DNA from: Hyphomicrobiales bacterium | GTDB taxonomy: Bacteria; Pseudomonadota; Alphaproteobacteria; Rhizobiales; Xanthobacteraceae | Reading direction: 5' to 3' | Assembly (NCBI GenBank): GCA_017305455.1 | Contig: JAFKKO010000111.1 | Coordinates: 109,875 to 173,874 of the forward strand | DNA length: 64,000 bases | Shown here: one piece after another, positions 15,940 through 25,465 of the stretch | How positions within the stretch are numbered: the stretch's first letter is position 1 | Layout: each line of letters starts with the position of its first letter | The notes under the pieces: generated by a model | Databases searched by the model: none | Told to the model about the DNA's origin: nothing | What the model saw: only the letters and a program-made list of their open reading frames with translations | Position numbers and translations under genes: made by a program

Positions 15940-16899
15940 GTGAAAATGTCGATTGAGCTCAAACATCTGCGCTACGCGGAAGCGGCCGAGCGATGCGGGA
16001 GTTTCCGCAGGGCCGCCGAGTCGCTCGCGGTCAAGCAGTCCAATCTTAGCCGCCGCATCCGATCGCTAGAGGACCAACTCGGGGTCAGACTGTTCGAGCG
16101 GACCAACGGCGGCGCGCGGCCGACGCCGGCCGGCCGCGACTTCCTCCACCGCGCCCGCCGCATCCTGGAGGAGCTGCAGACCTTGACCGATGGCGCCAAG
16201 GCCGTCGGTCGCGGCGAGGCCGGGCACATCACGATCGGATTCTATACGTCGCTCTCGACCGGCAATTTACGCGCCAGCCTTGTCGAATACGCTCGGCGCT
16301 TTCCCCAGGTAGAAATCAACACCGTCGAAGGGTCGCGCTCGCGGCTCTGCGGCGGCATCCAAAGCGGCACGATCGACGTCGCCATCGTGACGGGCGAACC
16401 GGCGTCGGACTGTGGCCGATCGATGGTGCTGTGGAGCGAGCGGATCATTGTCGCGCTGCCCGAGGACCATCCGCTCGCACCAAATGAGATCATCTACTGG
16501 ACTGATCTCAAACGTGAGCGCTTTCTTCTCAGCGAGCGCGATCCAGGTCCGGAGATCCAGGAGATCCTGATCGCGAAGCTTGCCTCGTCCGGCGACTTTC
16601 TCGATGTTGTCCGACACGATGTCAGCTCCGAGAATATCAAGAGCCTGGTCGGCGCTGGCCGCGGCGTCAGTCTGATGTGCGAAGCCTGTATGGGCGCCAG
16701 CTATGCAGGCGTTGTCTATCGCGAAGCACGCGATGGCAATGGCGCCACGCGGATTGGCTACTGCGCCTATTGGAAGGAATGCAATGACAATCCGGCACTA
16801 AGGAATTTCATTCGGCTTCTAGAGGAGCGCTGCCCGCCGGTTGCGAGCGGGAACGGGCCGCGTGGCGGAGTTTCGCGAACCCCCGATCCGTCGCCATGA
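15940..16899 (+). CDS. LysR-family transcriptional regulator
   Basis: A 319-residue regulator. The N-terminal winged HTH (about 5-63: LKHLRYAEAAERCGSFRRAA, then LSRRIRSLEDQLGVRLFER) is followed by a substrate-binding domain from about 92. GTG 15940 has GGAAG 7 nt upstream; an ATG at 15946 is the alternative. It faces the conjugation genes: its last 92 bp lie antisense inside the DUF2274 gene, and the low-complexity tail GPRGGVSRTPDPSP is what that antisense reading produces. It is often seen beside trb clusters; its target is unknown. Confidence 0.85.
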   Translation: MKMSIELKHLRYAEAAERCGSFRRAAESLAVKQSNLSRRIRSLEDQLGVRLFERTNGGARPTPAGRDFLHRARRILEELQTLTDGAKAVGRGEAGHITIGFYTSLSTGNLRASLVEYARRFPQVEINTVEGSRSRLCGGIQSGTIDVAIVTGEPASDCGRSMVLWSERIIVALPEDHPLAPNEIIYWTDLKRERFLLSERDPGPEIQEILIAKLASSGDFLDVVRHDVSSENIKSLVGAGRGVSLMCEACMGASYAGVVYREARDGNGATRIGYCAYWKECNDNPALRNFIRLLEERCPPVASGNGPRGGVSRTPDPSP

Positions 16900-17068
16900 A
16901 CCGCTCGACCATCGGCGCGATTAGCTTGGCGGGATCGACGGCTTTGCCGCTTTCGCGGCCAAGGATCTCAGCATATGCGATGAGATCGCGGTGAAGAGCA
17001 GCGGGCAATTCCACCGCGAGCTTCACCGGCTTGTCGTCTTCGAGCTGTCCGAGCTTAAGCTTGGCCAT
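16808..17068 (-). CDS. DUF2274 protein, last gene of the trb operon
   Basis: An 86-residue hydrophilic protein beginning MAKLKLGQLEDDKPVKLAVELP, the usual start of DUF2274 proteins that follow trbI in alphaproteobacterial conjugation clusters. The middle (LHRDLIAYAEILGRESG) resembles a ribbon-helix-helix or small DNA-binding fold. It begins 3 bp after trbI ends. No function is known. Confidence 0.82.
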   Translation of the reverse strand: MAKLKLGQLEDDKPVKLAVELPAALHRDLIAYAEILGRESGKAVDPAKLIAPMVERFMATDRGFAKLRHAARSRSQPAGSAPLEAE

Positions 17069-17071
17069 CGT

Positions 17072-18277
17072 CTAGCCTCCGTAGGGTTCGAGCACCAGGT
17101 CCCGCGTAACGATGACGCGAACGGGAAAGCCCGGCCGGATCGTCAGTGTTGGGGCGACGTTGAGCTGGCGGCGCACGATCTGCTGGCCGGCATCGTTGAC
17201 GGTGTCTTGCCCGCCGTTGCGGATCGCCTGGATCAGGCGGTCGTCGTCGTTGGTGGCGAGCTCGGCTCCGACGCTCAGCAATGTGGAGAGTCCCGCCGCC
17301 TTCGCCAGCTCCCACCAGTGATAATCGACGCCATCCTGAAGGCCGGCATAGCCTTCAGCATCGGCGCCGGGCTGACGCTCGAGGACGATCGAGCGTCCGT
17401 TCGGGAAGATCAGCCGGTTCCACACCAGGAGCACGCGGCTCTGACCGAACTGAACGCTGTTATTGTATTGACCGATCACCCGCGTGCCCTGCGGCACCAG
17501 GAGGATACGGCCCGTCGGGCTGTCGTAGATGTTCTCCGTCACCTGCGCGGTGATCTGGCCCGGGAGATCCGAATGGATACCGGTGATGAGCGCCGCCGCG
17601 ATCACGGCGCCTGCTTGAAGGATGTAAGGCGACGCCGGCGCGGCGACGCGATCCGGTGCGACGGTGCGCCGATCGGCGGCGGCGTTGAGGAAGGCAAGCT
17701 GCCGATCCTGGGCAGGTGGGGTGGCGGGTGGCGGCGCGAGGCCGAGGCCGGTGAGGTCCGGCGCGGGCAGTGGCGCGATCGTCGCGGCGCCGGCACCGGT
17801 CGAAGCCATGGGCCGGTTCTCGGTTCCGCTGAAGAGCCTGCTGACGCGGGCGGTCTCTATTTCCTGCAGCCGGCGTTGCTCCTCTGCGCTGAGGCCTGGA
17901 TTGGGCTGGTTCGGCAGCGGCTGGCCGCGATTTTGCGCGCCCAGGATGGGTCGGCCGAGATCGCCCGGGAGGGGCGGACCGAGCTGGGGAACGCCGCTGT
18001 AGTCGCGCGGCAATCCGGCCAAGCCATCGGCGGTCGATCGATTGTCGGTCGAATAGAGTTCTTCGGCCGGCCTGCCTCCGTCGCGTGTTTGAAGCGCATA
18101 GATGAGCGCGCCACCGACGCCCACGCTCGCGATGAGACCGATACTGGCGAGCACCTTTCGCGACAGCCGCGTGACGCGCGGCGCTTCGGCACGCAGCCGC
18201 ATCGGGGCGGCCGCATCATCGGCCGAACCTGTCAGCGGCGCCTCGCCTTCCTCTTTCCGGGTTTCAGGCTCGCTCAC
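17072..18277 (-). CDS. trbI: Conjugal transfer protein TrbI (VirB10-like)
   Basis: A 401-residue protein spanning the envelope. It has a cytoplasmic N-terminus, one membrane helix (about 42-62), a Pro-rich linker, and a C-terminal VirB10 domain (ALITGIHSDLPGQITAQV, GRILLVPQGTRVIGQYN). It is part of the mating-pair formation core complex with TrbF and TrbG and senses ATPase energy. ATGA overlap with trbG upstream. Confidence 0.95.
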   Translation of the reverse strand: MSEPETRKEEGEAPLTGSADDAAAPMRLRAEAPRVTRLSRKVLASIGLIASVGVGGALIYALQTRDGGRPAEELYSTDNRSTADGLAGLPRDYSGVPQLGPPLPGDLGRPILGAQNRGQPLPNQPNPGLSAEEQRRLQEIETARVSRLFSGTENRPMASTGAGAATIAPLPAPDLTGLGLAPPPATPPAQDRQLAFLNAAADRRTVAPDRVAAPASPYILQAGAVIAAALITGIHSDLPGQITAQVTENIYDSPTGRILLVPQGTRVIGQYNNSVQFGQSRVLLVWNRLIFPNGRSIVLERQPGADAEGYAGLQDGVDYHWWELAKAAGLSTLLSVGAELATNDDDRLIQAIRNGGQDTVNDAGQQIVRRQLNVAPTLTIRPGFPVRVIVTRDLVLEPYGG

Positions 18278-19299
18278 GACGTCCGCCTCCCATCGGTGCG
18301 GACGATCCGGACGCGCTTCTGGCGGTCGCCGGCGCCGAAGCGCAGTTCGGCGGCCGCGAACAGGCGGTCTACGATCATGTAGTTGGCGCGGACGCGGTAA
18401 TTCACGAGTTCAGAGGTGTTGCCCTCCGGACCGACCACGAACAGCGGCGGCATCTCGCCCTGACCGATGCCACGGGGAAACTCGATGAAGACTTGGCGCC
18501 CATCATCGTAGGCCCTCAGCGGTCGCCACGGCGCACGATCGCCTTCGATCGCATAGCGGAAATTGATATTGGCGAGGTCGACGCCGGTGGCGACGGGACT
18601 GCTGGCCTCAGCCTGCGCGTTCTGGCGGCGCAGCGCGATGAGCTGATCCTGCGGATACTGCCAGGACACCGACGCCATATAGGTGCGCTCGGTGGAGCGC
18701 AGCTCCATATGGTACGTGCGCAGATTGGTGTTGATGATGAGATTCGTCATCAGGTCGGCGCGGGTCGGTTTCACCAGGATGTGGACTTGCTGGGTCGCGC
18801 CCGAACCGCTCAACGTGTCGCCGATGATCCAGCGGACAGTGTCGCCGGCGGCGACCGGGCCAGAACCGACCAGTTGCTCGCCTGGCTGAAGGGCGATGTC
18901 CGTGATCTGGCCGACGGCGGTGTAGACCTGATAGAGCGCGCCGCCCGTGTAGGGATAGACCTGCATGGCGTTGATGAAGCCATCGCGGACTGGCTGCACG
19001 CGTGCGGCGGCATTGGCCTGATTGACGCGCGCCGTCGGATCGGCGGGTTCGGGTGTGCCGCGGGATGGCTCGACGGGTTTCATCTGCCCAGGGAGCGGCA
19101 GAGGTCTCGGCAGCTCGACCACCCGCACCGGCGATGGAGGATCGGCGCTCAGCGCCGCCGGCACGGCGTCATCATACGAGATCTCGGGCGGCCTGTTCGC
19201 CGTGGCGCAGCCGGCGAGCGCCGACGTGCACAGTAGGAGAACCGTAAATGTGGAAGTGCGAGAAGCCGGGTTTCCGGCTTTACGGAAAGACGGCTTCAT
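18274..19299 (-). CDS. trbG: Conjugal transfer protein TrbG (VirB9-like lipoprotein)
   Basis: A 341-residue protein with a lipoprotein signal (lipobox ALAGC, Cys31). After a Pro-rich spacer comes the VirB9 domain (PYTGGALYQVYTAVGQITDIAL, then HILVKPTRADLMTNLII) ending in an outer-membrane interaction region. It builds the outer ring of the type IV secretion channel with TrbI. It overlaps trbF by 4 bp. VirB9 proteins are not always lipoproteins, so the Cys is a notable detail. Confidence 0.94.
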   Translation of the reverse strand: MKPSFRKAGNPASRTSTFTVLLLCTSALAGCATANRPPEISYDDAVPAALSADPPSPVRVVELPRPLPLPGQMKPVEPSRGTPEPADPTARVNQANAAARVQPVRDGFINAMQVYPYTGGALYQVYTAVGQITDIALQPGEQLVGSGPVAAGDTVRWIIGDTLSGSGATQQVHILVKPTRADLMTNLIINTNLRTYHMELRSTERTYMASVSWQYPQDQLIALRRQNAQAEASSPVATGVDLANINFRYAIEGDRAPWRPLRAYDDGRQVFIEFPRGIGQGEMPPLFVVGPEGNTSELVNYRVRANYMIVDRLFAAAELRFGAGDRQKRVRIVRTDGRRTS

Positions 19300-19979
19300 T
19301 GCCCAAGCTCCCGTGACCAGTTGATGGCGTTGACGTAGATTCCGAGCGGGTTCGCGCGCAGTCGATCGGCGTTGCGTGGAACCTGCACGACGATGGTGAG
19401 GATGGCGGTCCAGCGGGTCGTCTCGGCGAGTTGGCCATTCTCGTAACGGCGTTCGACCCAGGCGACGCGGAAACTATCGGGCGAAGCCCGGATGACGCTG
19501 GAGACATCGACGGCGATCTGTTGCCGGCCGACTTTGGTGAAGGGGTCGTTCGACCGCGCGTAATCGTTGAGCGCCGTCGCGCCGCGGTCGGTCGTGAAGT
19601 CGTAGGCGCGCAGCCAGTTCTGCCGAACGATGATGGCGTCGGACGGAATCGAGCGCACCTGCTCGATGAAGCGCGCGAGATGAAAGGCGATCTGCGGATC
19701 GGTCGGACGATAGTCTGCGACTGCCGGTGCGACCGCCTGGGCCTGGCCGAGCCTGTCGACCTGCACAACCCATGGCACGATCGTGCCGCGGGCCGATTGC
19801 CAGACGAGCGCCGCCGCGAAGCTTGCGGACAGGAGCAGCGAGCCGAATGCCATGAAGCGCCAGTTCTTCGCCTGAACGCGTGCGGAGCCGATGCGGTCGT
19901 CCCAGACCTGAGCGGCGCGCTGGTATGGCGTCTCGGGTTCTGGCGCTTTGCCGTAGTGAGTAGAGGGTCGTTTGAACAT
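19296..19979 (-). CDS. trbF: Conjugal transfer protein TrbF (VirB8-like)
   Basis: A 227-residue inner-membrane protein with a cytoplasmic N-terminus (YQRAAQVWDDRIGSARVQ), one helix (about 44-63) and a periplasmic VirB8-like domain ending TAILTIVVQVPRNADRLRAN. It nucleates the secretion channel. It sits within the trb operon, overlapping its neighbours at both ends. Confidence 0.95.
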   Translation of the reverse strand: MFKRPSTHYGKAPEPETPYQRAAQVWDDRIGSARVQAKNWRFMAFGSLLLSASFAAALVWQSARGTIVPWVVQVDRLGQAQAVAPAVADYRPTDPQIAFHLARFIEQVRSIPSDAIIVRQNWLRAYDFTTDRGATALNDYARSNDPFTKVGRQQIAVDVSSVIRASPDSFRVAWVERRYENGQLAETTRWTAILTIVVQVPRNADRLRANPLGIYVNAINWSRELGQ

Positions 19980-21331
19980 CAGCGATCGCCTTGAGAGAGG
20001 TTCATGGAGGAGCCGCCGCCATGGCTGTCGCCGCTGCGAACGGCGTGGGCGGCGGCCGTCACACCGTGGCTCAAGGCCTGAGAGCGCTTCATGCGCTGGG
20101 CCCAGGCCGGCGGCCCGTCAGCCGCCGAGGACGGGGCAGCCTCGGACGCGCTTCCGCCAATCGTGCCCATGGTCGACGTGCCGCCCGTGGCGGCGAACGC
20201 GGATTTGGCGCCATCGGAGAAGCTCGCCTTCATGCTGTCTGCCGCCCGGGAGGCCGCGCGACGCAGCGGTGAGGTCGTAGCCGCGCCAGCGGCGCGAGCA
20301 ACGCCACCGAGTCCGGACCCGACGGCGGACGCGCCCGACTGGCCGGCAGCGCCGAGGCTGTAGGCCGTCGAGGCGCCACCGGCCAGGGCCGCTCCCCCAC
20401 GAGCGGCAGCGGCAGTTCCGGAAAGAGCAGCGGCGCCGCTGCGCAGGGCCATTCCGCCAGCCGCGCCAGCCGCGATCAGAGCGCCGCCCGCGGCGAGCCC
20501 GGTCCCGACCGCCGCGCCGGCGCCGAGCTGCGGACCGCCGGAGACGAGGCCGTTGGCGATGCCGGGACCGAAGATTCCGAGTCCTAGCAACGATAGCGCG
20601 GCGAGCACGATCGCCATCGCCTGGTCGACCGTCGGCGCCTGGTTGCCGAAGCCGACGGTGAACTGGGAGAACAATGTCGAGCCGATGCCGATGATGACGG
20701 CGAGCACCAGCACTTTGATTCCGGATGAGATGACATTGCCGAGGACGCGTTCAGCCATGAACGCGGATTTGCCGAAGAGGCCGAAGGGGATCAGCACAAA
20801 ACCGGCCAGCGTCGTCAGCTTGAACTCGATCAGGGTGACGAAGAGCTGGACAGCGAGGATGAAGAAGGCGAGCAGCACCAGGGCCCAGGCGAACAGCAAA
20901 CAGGCGATCTGGATGAAGTTCTCGAAGAAGGCGATCCAACCCATCAGGTTGGAAATGGAATCCAGCAGCGGCCGGCCGGCGTCGAGGCCGGTCTGCGCAA
21001 CGCGGCCGGGACGCATGAGGTCGTCGACGGTGAACCCGGTGCCCGACGCCTTCAGGCCGAGCCCTGCGAAGCTCTCGAAGACGATGCGTGCGAGATTATT
21101 CCAGTTGCCGATAATGTAGGCGAAGACGCCGACGAACAGGGTCTTCTTGACCAGGCGCGCCATGATGTCGTCGTCGGCGCCCCAGCTCCAAAACAGCGCG
21201 GCCAATGTCACGTCGATAACGATCAGCGTGGTGGCGATGAACGCCACCTCGCCGCCGAGCAGGCCGAAGCCGCTATCGATGTAGCGGGTGAAGACCTCGA
21301 GGAATTGGTCGATGACGCCGGTGCCGCCCAT
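19979..21331 (-). CDS. trbL: Conjugal transfer protein TrbL (VirB6-like)
   Basis: A 450-residue polytopic inner-membrane protein with about six helices in residues 25-265. An Ala/Gly-rich stretch and a hydrophilic C-terminus (about 340-450) are typical of TrbL. It forms part of the inner-membrane channel through which the DNA strand passes. It starts 3 bp after trbK. Confidence 0.94.
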   Translation of the reverse strand: MGGTGVIDQFLEVFTRYIDSGFGLLGGEVAFIATTLIVIDVTLAALFWSWGADDDIMARLVKKTLFVGVFAYIIGNWNNLARIVFESFAGLGLKASGTGFTVDDLMRPGRVAQTGLDAGRPLLDSISNLMGWIAFFENFIQIACLLFAWALVLLAFFILAVQLFVTLIEFKLTTLAGFVLIPFGLFGKSAFMAERVLGNVISSGIKVLVLAVIIGIGSTLFSQFTVGFGNQAPTVDQAMAIVLAALSLLGLGIFGPGIANGLVSGGPQLGAGAAVGTGLAAGGALIAAGAAGGMALRSGAAALSGTAAAARGGAALAGGASTAYSLGAAGQSGASAVGSGLGGVARAAGAATTSPLRRAASRAADSMKASFSDGAKSAFAATGGTSTMGTIGGSASEAAPSSAADGPPAWAQRMKRSQALSHGVTAAAHAVRSGDSHGGGSSMNLSQGDR

Positions 21332-21334
21332 GGA

Positions 21335-21625
21335 TCACCGCCCGTCCTGGGGCTGGGGCGATACTGGTGCGGACGTAGCGCCGAGGAAGCGGTCGCGGGT
21401 TTCGGCCCAGGTGCGCAGGCATTCGGTATCGCGCGCGGCGGCCTCGCCGAGCAGTTGGCAGCGCCGCTGCGCCTGGCGCAGCGGATCGGCCGGCGTATCT
21501 TCGCTTGGCCGTACCGTCTGGACGGGCGGTTCTTCCTCTTTCCGGGTCATCTCGATCGCCGTCGCGGTGATGGCGACGGCGACGAAGACGACGGCGCCGA
21601 GGCGCGCCAGGAGCTTGCCGTCCAT
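21335..21625 (-). CDS. trbK: TrbK-alternative small protein
   Basis: A 96-residue protein starting MDGKLLARLG with one N-terminal helix (about 8-26) and a periplasmic part containing two cysteines (RRCQLLGE, DTECLRTW). This matches the putative entry-exclusion protein TrbK-alt found between trbJ and trbL in alphaproteobacteria. ATG 21625 is chosen; 11 more codons upstream would overlap trbJ. Confidence 0.82.
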   Translation of the reverse strand: MDGKLLARLGAVVFVAVAITATAIEMTRKEEEPPVQTVRPSEDTPADPLRQAQRRCQLLGEAAARDTECLRTWAETRDRFLGATSAPVSPQPQDGR

Positions 21626-21647
21626 GACGTGATCCTCTTGAGGGGCC

Positions 21648-22409
21648 TTAGTTGCCATTCGGGAACATGCGGGCGTTGCCGGGCTGATAGCCGCTGCCGG
21701 GGGTCAGGAAGCGGCGGCGTTGCTCGCGACCCTGCTCGGCCGCCGCCGCACGCTCCGCTTCAGTCAGCGCTTGAGCCCGTCCGTTCGCGGCGACGACGGC
21801 TGTGAGATCGGCGAGCTGCTGGGCCTGGAGCGCGAGGAGCTGATTGCCGGCCTGCGACGCCTGCAAGGCGCCGGTCGCGCCCTGGCTTTGGCCGATGAGC
21901 GCCGACATCTCGGCGCGGCTGGTGTCGATGTTGCCGACGACGCCGGCCTGCACGCGCAAGGCGTCCTGCAGGCCGCCGACGGTGTTCTGCCAGCGCTCGC
22001 GCGCCTGCGCCACGAGCTGCTGGTCGGAGGCGGACATCGACGCATTGCCGTAGGTGGAGGTGAATGCCTGGTCGATCTGCTGGACGTCGTAGGCGATGCG
22101 CTGCGCCTCGCCGAGGAGCTGCTGCGTCCGCTGTACGGACTGCTGCAGGCGTTGAAGCGAGGAGTAAGGCAGGCTCGCGAGGTTGCGCGCCTGATTGATC
22201 AGCATCGTCGCTTCGTTCTGAAGCGAGGTGATCTGATTGTTGATCTGCTCCAGCGCGCGAGCGGCGGAGAGAACATTCTGCACGTAGTTCGTCGGGTCGT
22301 AGACGACCCATTGCGCGGAAGCCGGCTGAACCATTACGGGCAACATCGCCACGGGGACGGAAAGGATCGACGCGGCAAGAAGCGCCGCGCGCGAGCGACG
22401 GATGATCAT
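21648..22409 (-). CDS. trbJ: Conjugal transfer protein TrbJ (VirB5-like)
   Basis: A 253-residue secreted protein. The signal peptide (1-32, cleavage near PASAQ) is followed by a Gln-rich helical body (LSAARALEQINNQITSLQNE, LQQSVQRTQQLLGEAQ). VirB5/TrbJ proteins sit at the pilus tip or in the periplasm and aid recipient contact. Its start overlaps the trbE stop by 4 bp. Confidence 0.94.
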   Translation of the reverse strand: MIIRRSRAALLAASILSVPVAMLPVMVQPASAQWVVYDPTNYVQNVLSAARALEQINNQITSLQNEATMLINQARNLASLPYSSLQRLQQSVQRTQQLLGEAQRIAYDVQQIDQAFTSTYGNASMSASDQQLVAQARERWQNTVGGLQDALRVQAGVVGNIDTSRAEMSALIGQSQGATGALQASQAGNQLLALQAQQLADLTAVVAANGRAQALTEAERAAAAEQGREQRRRFLTPGSGYQPGNARMFPNGN

Positions 22410-24844
22410 GGCTGGGTCTCCAGGTTGTTGAGGTTGGGGATGAGGTCGGCGGCCCAGGCGACGCCGCGCAGACGCAGCCAGGCCGACAGGAATCCTTCGC
22501 GGCCGTGCTCTGCCACGACGCGCTCGATCGCGGCCTGATCGGTCTTCGAGGACGCGGCGCAGAGCGCCAACGCGACGTCGGACAGACCGAGCTCAAAGAG
22601 CCGGTTGCCGCGGCGGGATTGGCAGTAATAGTCCCGCTTCGGCATCGCGCGGGCGAGGATTTCGATCTGGCGATCGTTGAGTCCGAAGCGGCGGTAGATC
22701 GCTGTAATCTGCGGCTCGATCGCGCGCTCGTTCGGCAACAGCAGCCGGGTCTGGCAGCTCTCGATGATGGCGGGCGCGATGGCCGATCTGTCGATGTCGG
22801 AGAGCGATTGCGTGGCGAAGACAACGGACGCGTTCTTCTTGCGGAGCGTCTTCAACCACTCACGGAGTTGGCCGGCGAAATCCTCGTCGTCGAGAGCCAA
22901 CCAGCCTTCGTCGACAATGAGCAGCGTGGGGCGGCCGTCGAGACGGTCCTCGATGCGGTGGAAGAGATAGGCGAGCACGGCCGGCGCTGCGCCCGTGCCG
23001 ATCAGGCCCTCGGTCTCAAACGCCTGCACAAAGGCTTGGCCAAGATGCTCGCTCTCGGCGTCAAGCAGCCGGCCATAGGCACCGCCGACGCAATAAGGCC
23101 GTAACGCCTGCTTGAGGTCGTTCGACTGAAGGAGGACCGCCAGGCCGGTGAGCGTGCGCTCGCCGACGGGCGCACTCGCCAGCGACGTCAACGCGGTCCA
23201 GATGTATTCCTTCACCTCGGGCGCGATCGTCACGCCCTCGCGCTGCAAGATCGCGACGATCCAATCCGCTGCCCACGCGCGTTCCGGTACGTGGTGGATG
23301 CCGGCGAGCGGTTGCAGCGAGACGCTGTCAGCCGCGCCTTCTGTCAGGCCGCCGCCGAGATCGTGCCAGTCTCCGCCCATCGCGAGCGCGGCCGCACGGA
23401 TCGAGCCGCCGAAGTCGAAGGCGAAGACTTGTGAGCCGGGGTAGCGCCGGAACTGGAGCGCCATCAGCGCCAGGAGCACGGATTTGCCGGCGCCCGTCGG
23501 TCCGACGACGAGCGTGTGACCGACATCGCCGACATGAAGGGAAAACCGGAACGGGGTCGAGCCTTCGGTCCTGCCATAAAGCAAGGGGGGTTGCCCGAAA
23601 TGCTCGTCCCGCTCCGGCCCCGCCCACACCGCCGATAGCGGAATCATGTGGGCGAGATTGAGCGTCGAGATCGGCGGTTGCCGGACGTTGGCGTAGACAT
23701 GGCCCGGCAGCGAGCCAAGCCAAGCGTCGGCGGCGTTGATCGTCTCCGCCATCGCGGTGAAGTCGCGGCCCTGAACGATCTTCTCCACCAAGCGCAGCTT
23801 CTCGGCTGCGATGCGGGGATCGGCGTCCCAGACGGCGACCGTCGCGGTGACATAGGCCTGACCGGCATAGTCGGCGCCGAGTTCCTGAAGCGCGAGATCG
23901 GCATCGGCCGCCTTGTTCGCCGCATCGGTATCGACGAGCACCGAAGCCTCGTTGGTCATCACCTCCTTGAGGATCGCCATGATGCTCTTGCGCTTGGCGA
24001 ACCATTGCCGGCGGATCTTGGTGAGCAGCTTGGTGGCGTCGGTCTTGTCGAGAAGGACGGCGCGCGTCGACCACCGATAAGGAAAGGCGAGCCGGTTGAG
24101 GTCGTCGAGCAGCCCGGGCGTGGTCGCGGTCGGAAAGCCGACGATGGTCAAGATGCGGAGATGCGCGTCGCCCAGGCGCGGCTCCAGCCCGCCGGTGAGC
24201 GACTGATCGGCCAGCAGCGCGTCGAGATACATCGGCGTCTCGGGCACGCGCACGCGATGGCGCTTGGTCGAGACGGTCGAATGGAGATAGGTCAGCGTCT
24301 CGCCGTCATCGAGCCATGCGCATTCCGGCATGAAGTTCTCTATGAGCTGGAGCACGCGGTCGGTGCGGTCAGCGAAGCCGCGCAACACTTCATGAGGGTC
24401 GAGACCGTTGTCGGCTTTGCCTTCATAGAGCCAGCTCTCGGCGAGGGCGGCGTCCTCGGCCGGCGGCAGGTAGACGAAGGTCAGGAAGTAGCTCGACTCG
24501 AAGTGCGAGGCGTCTTCCTCGAAATCGGCCTTGCGTTCGGCGTCGACCAGGGCGGACGCCGCCTCGGGAAAGCGGCTCGCCGGATAGGCGCCGGCGCCAT
24601 GGCGCTGCGCCTCGACGAAAATCGCCCATCCCGAGCCGAGGCGGCGGAAGGCGTTGTTGAGCCGGCCGGCAACGGCGACGAGTTCGGCCGGCACCGCGGA
24701 GTCGAGGTCTGGACCGCGAAAGCGGGCGGTGCGCTGGAAGCTGCCGTCCTTGTTGAGGACCATGCCCTCGCCCGCGAGCGCGGCCCAGGGCAGGAAGTCC
24801 GCGAGGCGGGTTGAGGTTCGGCGATATTCGGCAAGGTTCATCAT
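22406..24844 (-). CDS. trbE: Conjugal transfer ATPase TrbE (VirB4-like)
   Basis: An 812-residue ATPase of the type IV secretion system. Walker A GPTGAGKSVLLAL is near residue 445, Walker B is LLIVDEGWLALDD, and an arginine/Q-loop region is FATQSLSDIDRSAIA. The N-terminal CagE/VirB4 domain includes YLDALLADQSLTGG. It powers pilus assembly and DNA transfer at the inner membrane. Length is normal for TrbE. Confidence 0.96.
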   Translation of the reverse strand: MMNLAEYRRTSTRLADFLPWAALAGEGMVLNKDGSFQRTARFRGPDLDSAVPAELVAVAGRLNNAFRRLGSGWAIFVEAQRHGAGAYPASRFPEAASALVDAERKADFEEDASHFESSYFLTFVYLPPAEDAALAESWLYEGKADNGLDPHEVLRGFADRTDRVLQLIENFMPECAWLDDGETLTYLHSTVSTKRHRVRVPETPMYLDALLADQSLTGGLEPRLGDAHLRILTIVGFPTATTPGLLDDLNRLAFPYRWSTRAVLLDKTDATKLLTKIRRQWFAKRKSIMAILKEVMTNEASVLVDTDAANKAADADLALQELGADYAGQAYVTATVAVWDADPRIAAEKLRLVEKIVQGRDFTAMAETINAADAWLGSLPGHVYANVRQPPISTLNLAHMIPLSAVWAGPERDEHFGQPPLLYGRTEGSTPFRFSLHVGDVGHTLVVGPTGAGKSVLLALMALQFRRYPGSQVFAFDFGGSIRAAALAMGGDWHDLGGGLTEGAADSVSLQPLAGIHHVPERAWAADWIVAILQREGVTIAPEVKEYIWTALTSLASAPVGERTLTGLAVLLQSNDLKQALRPYCVGGAYGRLLDAESEHLGQAFVQAFETEGLIGTGAAPAVLAYLFHRIEDRLDGRPTLLIVDEGWLALDDEDFAGQLREWLKTLRKKNASVVFATQSLSDIDRSAIAPAIIESCQTRLLLPNERAIEPQITAIYRRFGLNDRQIEILARAMPKRDYYCQSRRGNRLFELGLSDVALALCAASSKTDQAAIERVVAEHGREGFLSAWLRLRGVAWAADLIPNLNNLETQP

Positions 24845-24851
24845 CGGGGCC

Positions 24852-25136
24852 TCACGCGCTCAGATGGCCGGGGATGCGCAGATGGCGGCGCACCACGTCG
24901 ACGAATTGCGGATCGCGCTTGGCCGCCCACACGGCAGCGAAATGCCCGATCGCCCAGAGCCCGAGACCGACCAGCCAGAGACGCAGGCCGAGGCCGAGCG
25001 CCGCCGCCAGCGTGCCGTTGAGAATGGCGATCGCGCGCGGCGCGCCGCCGAGCAGGATGTGCTCGGTGAGCGCCCGATGGACCGGGACGGCGTAGCCCGG
25101 AACGTCGCCAGCGCTGTCGATCAGGCTCGCCATCAA
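24852..25136 (-). CDS. trbD: Conjugal transfer protein TrbD (VirB3-like)
   Basis: A 94-residue protein with PGYAVPVHRALTEHILLGG at the N-terminus, the conserved TrbD/VirB3 start, and two helices (about 40-75). It acts with TrbE at the inner membrane in pilus assembly. It overlaps trbC by 4 bp and precedes trbE by 7 bp. Confidence 0.94.
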   Translation of the reverse strand: MMASLIDSAGDVPGYAVPVHRALTEHILLGGAPRAIAILNGTLAAALGLGLRLWLVGLGLWAIGHFAAVWAAKRDPQFVDVVRRHLRIPGHLSA

Positions 25137-25465
25137 ACGAGCGCCCCGCCGCCGAACGAGAAGAAGGACAGGAAGAAGCTCGACGCGGCGAAGGCGATCG
25201 ACAGGCCGAAGACGATCTGGATCAACTTACGCGCGCCGCCTGATGTATCGCCGAAGGCGAGTGTCAGACCTGTGATGATGATGATCATCACGGCGATGAT
25301 CTTGGCCACAGGTCCCTCGATCGATTGAAGGATCTGCTGCAGCGGCTGTTCCCACGGCATGGAGGAGCCGGACGCGTGGGCGGCGGGCGCCAGCGCGAGG
25401 CTGAAGAGCACTACGGCGGTTGCGGTGGCGGTGTGGCGTCGAAGACGTTGGATATCGGGTATCAC
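25133..25465 (-). CDS. trbC: Conjugal transfer pilin TrbC (VirB2-like)
   Basis: A 110-residue prepilin. A leader peptide (about 1-32, cleavage near AHA-S) is followed by two hydrophobic helices around AKIIAVMIIIITGLTLAFG and FGLSIAFAASSFFLSFF. It is the major pilus subunit; in IncP systems TrbC is cyclised by TraF, and a traF gene is present at 32.2 kb. Overlaps trbB by 4 bp. Confidence 0.95.
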   Translation of the reverse strand: MIPDIQRLRRHTATATAVVLFSLALAPAAHASGSSMPWEQPLQQILQSIEGPVAKIIAVMIIIITGLTLAFGDTSGGARKLIQIVFGLSIAFAASSFFLSFFSFGGGALV

